In this document: positions 5,382 to 7,165 of the stretch, piece by piece
How positions within the stretch are numbered: position 1 is the stretch's first letter
How the letters are laid out: every line of letters begins with the position of its first letter
DNA from: Bacteroidales bacterium
GTDB lineage: Bacteria; Bacteroidota; Bacteroidia; Bacteroidales; JAADJA01
NCBI GenBank assembly: GCA_021106665.1
Contig: JAIOTR010000525.1
Location: 1-7,165 of the forward strand
Direction of reading: 5' to 3'
DNA length: 7,165 bases
Notes under the pieces: generated by a model
Told to the model about the DNA's origin: nothing
Database searches by the model: none
What the model saw: only the letters and a program-made list of their open reading frames with translations
Position numbers and translations under genes: made by a program

Positions 5382-6695
5382 TTGCAAACTAAATCTTCAA
5401 AAAAGAAAATTAATGTAATCTCTCTTGGTTGCTCAAAAAACCTTGTCGATTCTGAGGTTTTGATGGGACAACTTAAAGCGAATGATATATCTGTAACTTT
5501 TGAAGAAGAAGGAACAAATGCAGATGTTGTTGTAATCAATACCTGTGGATTTATAAATGATGCCAAGCAAGAATCAATTGATACTATATTACAATATATT
5601 GATGCCAAAGAAAGCGGGAAACTTGAGAATGTTTATGTCATGGGCTGTCTCTCAGAAAGGTATATAGAAGAATTAAAGAAAGAGATACCTGCTGTAGATA
5701 AATATTTTGGCGTAAATGACATAAAACAAGTTATTTCTGAATTAGGCGGTAATTATAAAACAGAACTTATTGGCGAACGTAAACTTACAACCCCTTCCCA
5801 TTTTGCTTATTTGAAAATATCCGAAGGTTGCAACCGCAGATGTACATTTTGTGCCATTCCAACCATTAGGGGAAAACATGTTTCACGGCCAGAAGAAGAA
5901 ATTATTACCGAAGCAAGAAGGCTTGTTGCAAAAGGTGTGAAGGAAATTATCCTGATTGCCCAGGATTTAACATTTTACGGAATTGATTTATACCGCAAAA
6001 ACAAATTTGCTGTTCTCCTTAAATCACTATCCGATATCAGAGGTTTGGAGTGGATAAGGTTACATTATACTTATCCTGCTGGGTTTCCTGAAGAGGTACT
6101 GGCTTTGATCAATGAAAAATCTAATATCTGCAATTACATTGACATGCCAGTGCAACATATCAATAACAGGATATTGTCACTGATGCAGAGAGGTCATACA
6201 AAGGAAGAAACCCTAAAATTACTTTCCAAAATCCGTAAGCAGTTACCTGATGTATCACTTCGAACAACCTTAATTGTTGGTTTTCCCGGTGAAACGGATG
6301 AAGAATTTAATGAACTTGTTGAGTTTATCAAAGAATTCAAATTTGAGCGATTGGGTGTTTTTGCTTATTCACCTGAAGAAGGTACGGTTGCAGATAAGTT
6401 ACCTGACAGCGTTCCGGAGAAAGTAAAAAATGAAAGGGTTGAGAAATTAATGGAAGTGCAGCAAGAGATATCTCTTGAGATTAATAGAAGTAAAGTCGGT
6501 AAGGTATATAAAACACTTATTGATAGGGTAGAAGGGGGATATTATGTTGGAAGAACAGAATTCGACTCTCCGGAAATAGATAATGAAGTTTTGATCAACT
6601 CTCCGGAAATGGAATTGGAAATTGGTAAGTTCTATCCTGTAAAAGTGCTAAAAGCGGACTATTTCGATATTTTCGGAATGGTTTCCCAAATTTGA
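5382..6695 (+). CDS. rimO: ribosomal protein S12 methylthiotransferase RimO, TTG start
   Basis: This 437-aa radical-SAM enzyme adds a methylthio group to the conserved aspartate of ribosomal protein S12 (Asp88/89). The N-terminal UPF0004 domain (about 9-130) has GCSKNLVDSE and the three cysteines for the auxiliary [4Fe-4S] cluster (Cys17, Cys55, Cys89). The radical-SAM core has CNRRCTFC (Cys150, Cys154, Cys157). The TRAM domain covers about 371-437. The signature LGCSKNLVDSE separates RimO from the tRNA enzymes MiaB and MtaB. The start is TTG at 5382: no ATG or GTG lies in frame between the upstream stop (the ftsY TAA, 5352-5354) and the conserved KKINVISLGC, and the first in-frame ATG (5463) would remove Cys17. 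Length is normal for the family. It is probably co-transcribed with ftsY (27-bp gap). Confidence 0.96.
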   Translation: MQTKSSKKKINVISLGCSKNLVDSEVLMGQLKANDISVTFEEEGTNADVVVINTCGFINDAKQESIDTILQYIDAKESGKLENVYVMGCLSERYIEELKKEIPAVDKYFGVNDIKQVISELGGNYKTELIGERKLTTPSHFAYLKISEGCNRRCTFCAIPTIRGKHVSRPEEEIITEARRLVAKGVKEIILIAQDLTFYGIDLYRKNKFAVLLKSLSDIRGLEWIRLHYTYPAGFPEEVLALINEKSNICNYIDMPVQHINNRILSLMQRGHTKEETLKLLSKIRKQLPDVSLRTTLIVGFPGETDEEFNELVEFIKEFKFERLGVFAYSPEEGTVADKLPDSVPEKVKNERVEKLMEVQQEISLEINRSKVGKVYKTLIDRVEGGYYVGRTEFDSPEIDNEVLINSPEMELEIGKFYPVKVLKADYFDIFGMVSQI

Positions 6696-7027
6696 ACTAA
6701 CTCCCAAATTTTGTACTCTTTATCCGTTGACGGAAAAAGTTTACGAAAATGGATATTTTCCAAAAAAATTTCCAATCATGTATTTTTGAATTAAACCCCA
6801 CTAAATAAGTTAGTTAGGATTCCCAGTAAAAAAGTGCATAACTTCTTATACCTCCATCGTTTATGTAAGAGGCACTTATTCAGCGTATTATGATTTATGG
6901 CACGCTGATTGAATAATTGTGCTCAGTTCTTTGATACAATAACCACATAAAACTGGTTAATGTAATCTGATAATTTTTCATGGTGGTTAATTTTTATTTG
7001 TAAAATTTGGTTTTGGTTGGTTAATTA

Positions 7028-7072
7028 GGTCGGAAAACTTGAATTATCTTCATAGTTTTCTGGCCTTTTTTT
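7028..7072 (+). terminator. intrinsic terminator 333 bp after rimO
   Basis: GGTCGGAAAAC (7028-7038) pairs with GTTTTCTGGCC (7055-7065): 11 bp with two G-U wobbles in RNA. The 16-nt loop can itself close with GAA/TTC, and seven Ts (7066-7072) follow. It would end a rightward transcript, either rimO read-through or an independent RNA in 6696-7027. Confidence 0.75.
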
Positions 7073-7106
7073 ATTTAGGCTGGATTTAGGTTTGCCCAAT
7101 TATTTA

Positions 7107-7114
7107 TAATTTTG
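7107..7114 (+). promoter_or_regulatory. possible -7 box (TAATTTTG) of a downstream gene
   Basis: TAATTTTG fits TAnnTTTG and follows the terminator at 7028-7072, a natural place for the next promoter. The nearest TTTG upstream (7091-7094) is only 12 bp away, not the usual 19-21, and the gene it would serve lies outside the window. Confidence 0.3.
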
Positions 7115-7165
7115 GATTAAATCAAACGTTTTGAAGATTCAGATGTATAATAGGTATTGTTAATA

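Larger units (their letters stand above)
6696..7165. other. 470-bp gene-free region with stem-loops (possible small RNA)
   Basis: No open frame with a recognisable product was found on either strand. Stem-loop A pairs AAGTG (6832-6836) plus CTTCTTA (6842-6848) with TAAGAGG (6866-6872) plus CACTT (6873-6877), with a 5-nt bulge and one wobble. Stem-loop B pairs TCAGCGT (6880-6886) with ACGCTGA (6902-6908). TTATTC (6876-6881) could extend B with GAATAA (6911-6916). An 8-bp inverted repeat, AACTAACT (6695-6702) and AGTTAGTT (6808-6815), spans the first part. With the terminator at 7028-7072, these could be the 3' half of a small RNA or the long 3' untranslated region of rimO. No tRNA, tmRNA or other known RNA was recognised. 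Confidence 0.45.

Noticed and set aside
6749..6808. 19-residue open frame starting ATG in the 3' intergenic region
   Set aside because: It is too short, has no recognisable motif or leader, and is expected by chance.

Overview
The window is about 7.2 kb of AT-rich DNA that reads as a member of the Bacteroidota, probably Bacteroidales or a close relative. Four things point there: a secreted protein with a C-terminal type IX secretion (T9SS type A) sorting domain; the order rpmG - DUF4295 - ftsY - rimO, typical of that phylum; a promoter of the Bacteroidota TAnnTTTG type before rpmG; and A-rich leaders without Shine-Dalgarno sequences. The genus cannot be told from this sequence.

Layout: (1) 1-543, the 3' part of a short-chain dehydrogenase/reductase gene cut by the window edge. 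(2) 662-2059, a secreted right-handed beta-helix protein with a choice-of-anchor-Q-like segment and a T9SS sorting domain. Its sorting domain carries an in-frame 16-bp perfect palindrome. (3) 2223-2877, a repeat-built region: two 111/112-bp direct repeats flank a small DUF559 (PD-(D/E)XK/Vsr-like) nuclease gene, and three related GC-rich hairpins with 8-nt loops lie at its borders. (4) 2873-3796, a complete xerD tyrosine recombinase on the minus strand, whose stop codon lies inside the last repeat. (5) 3797-3982, the divergent control region. It holds a palindrome touching the xerD start codon, a TAnnTTTG promoter facing right, and three tandem imperfect stem-loops in the leader. (6) 3983-6695, a rightward cluster: ribosomal protein L33, the 50-aa DUF4295 protein, a strong intrinsic-terminator-like hairpin, the SRP receptor FtsY, and the S12 methylthiotransferase RimO, which starts with TTG. 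(7) 6696-7165, 470 bp without a gene, with two stem-loops and an intrinsic terminator.

The rpmG-DUF4295-ftsY-rimO cluster is translation-related: a 50S protein, a small conserved protein, the membrane targeting receptor for ribosome-nascent chain complexes, and an enzyme modifying ribosomal protein S12. The most novel-looking parts are the DUF559/hairpin unit, which resembles in layout a nuclease gene accompanied by its own REP/REPIN-like hairpins, and the triple stem-loop leader before rpmG. Both are inferred from sequence structure alone.
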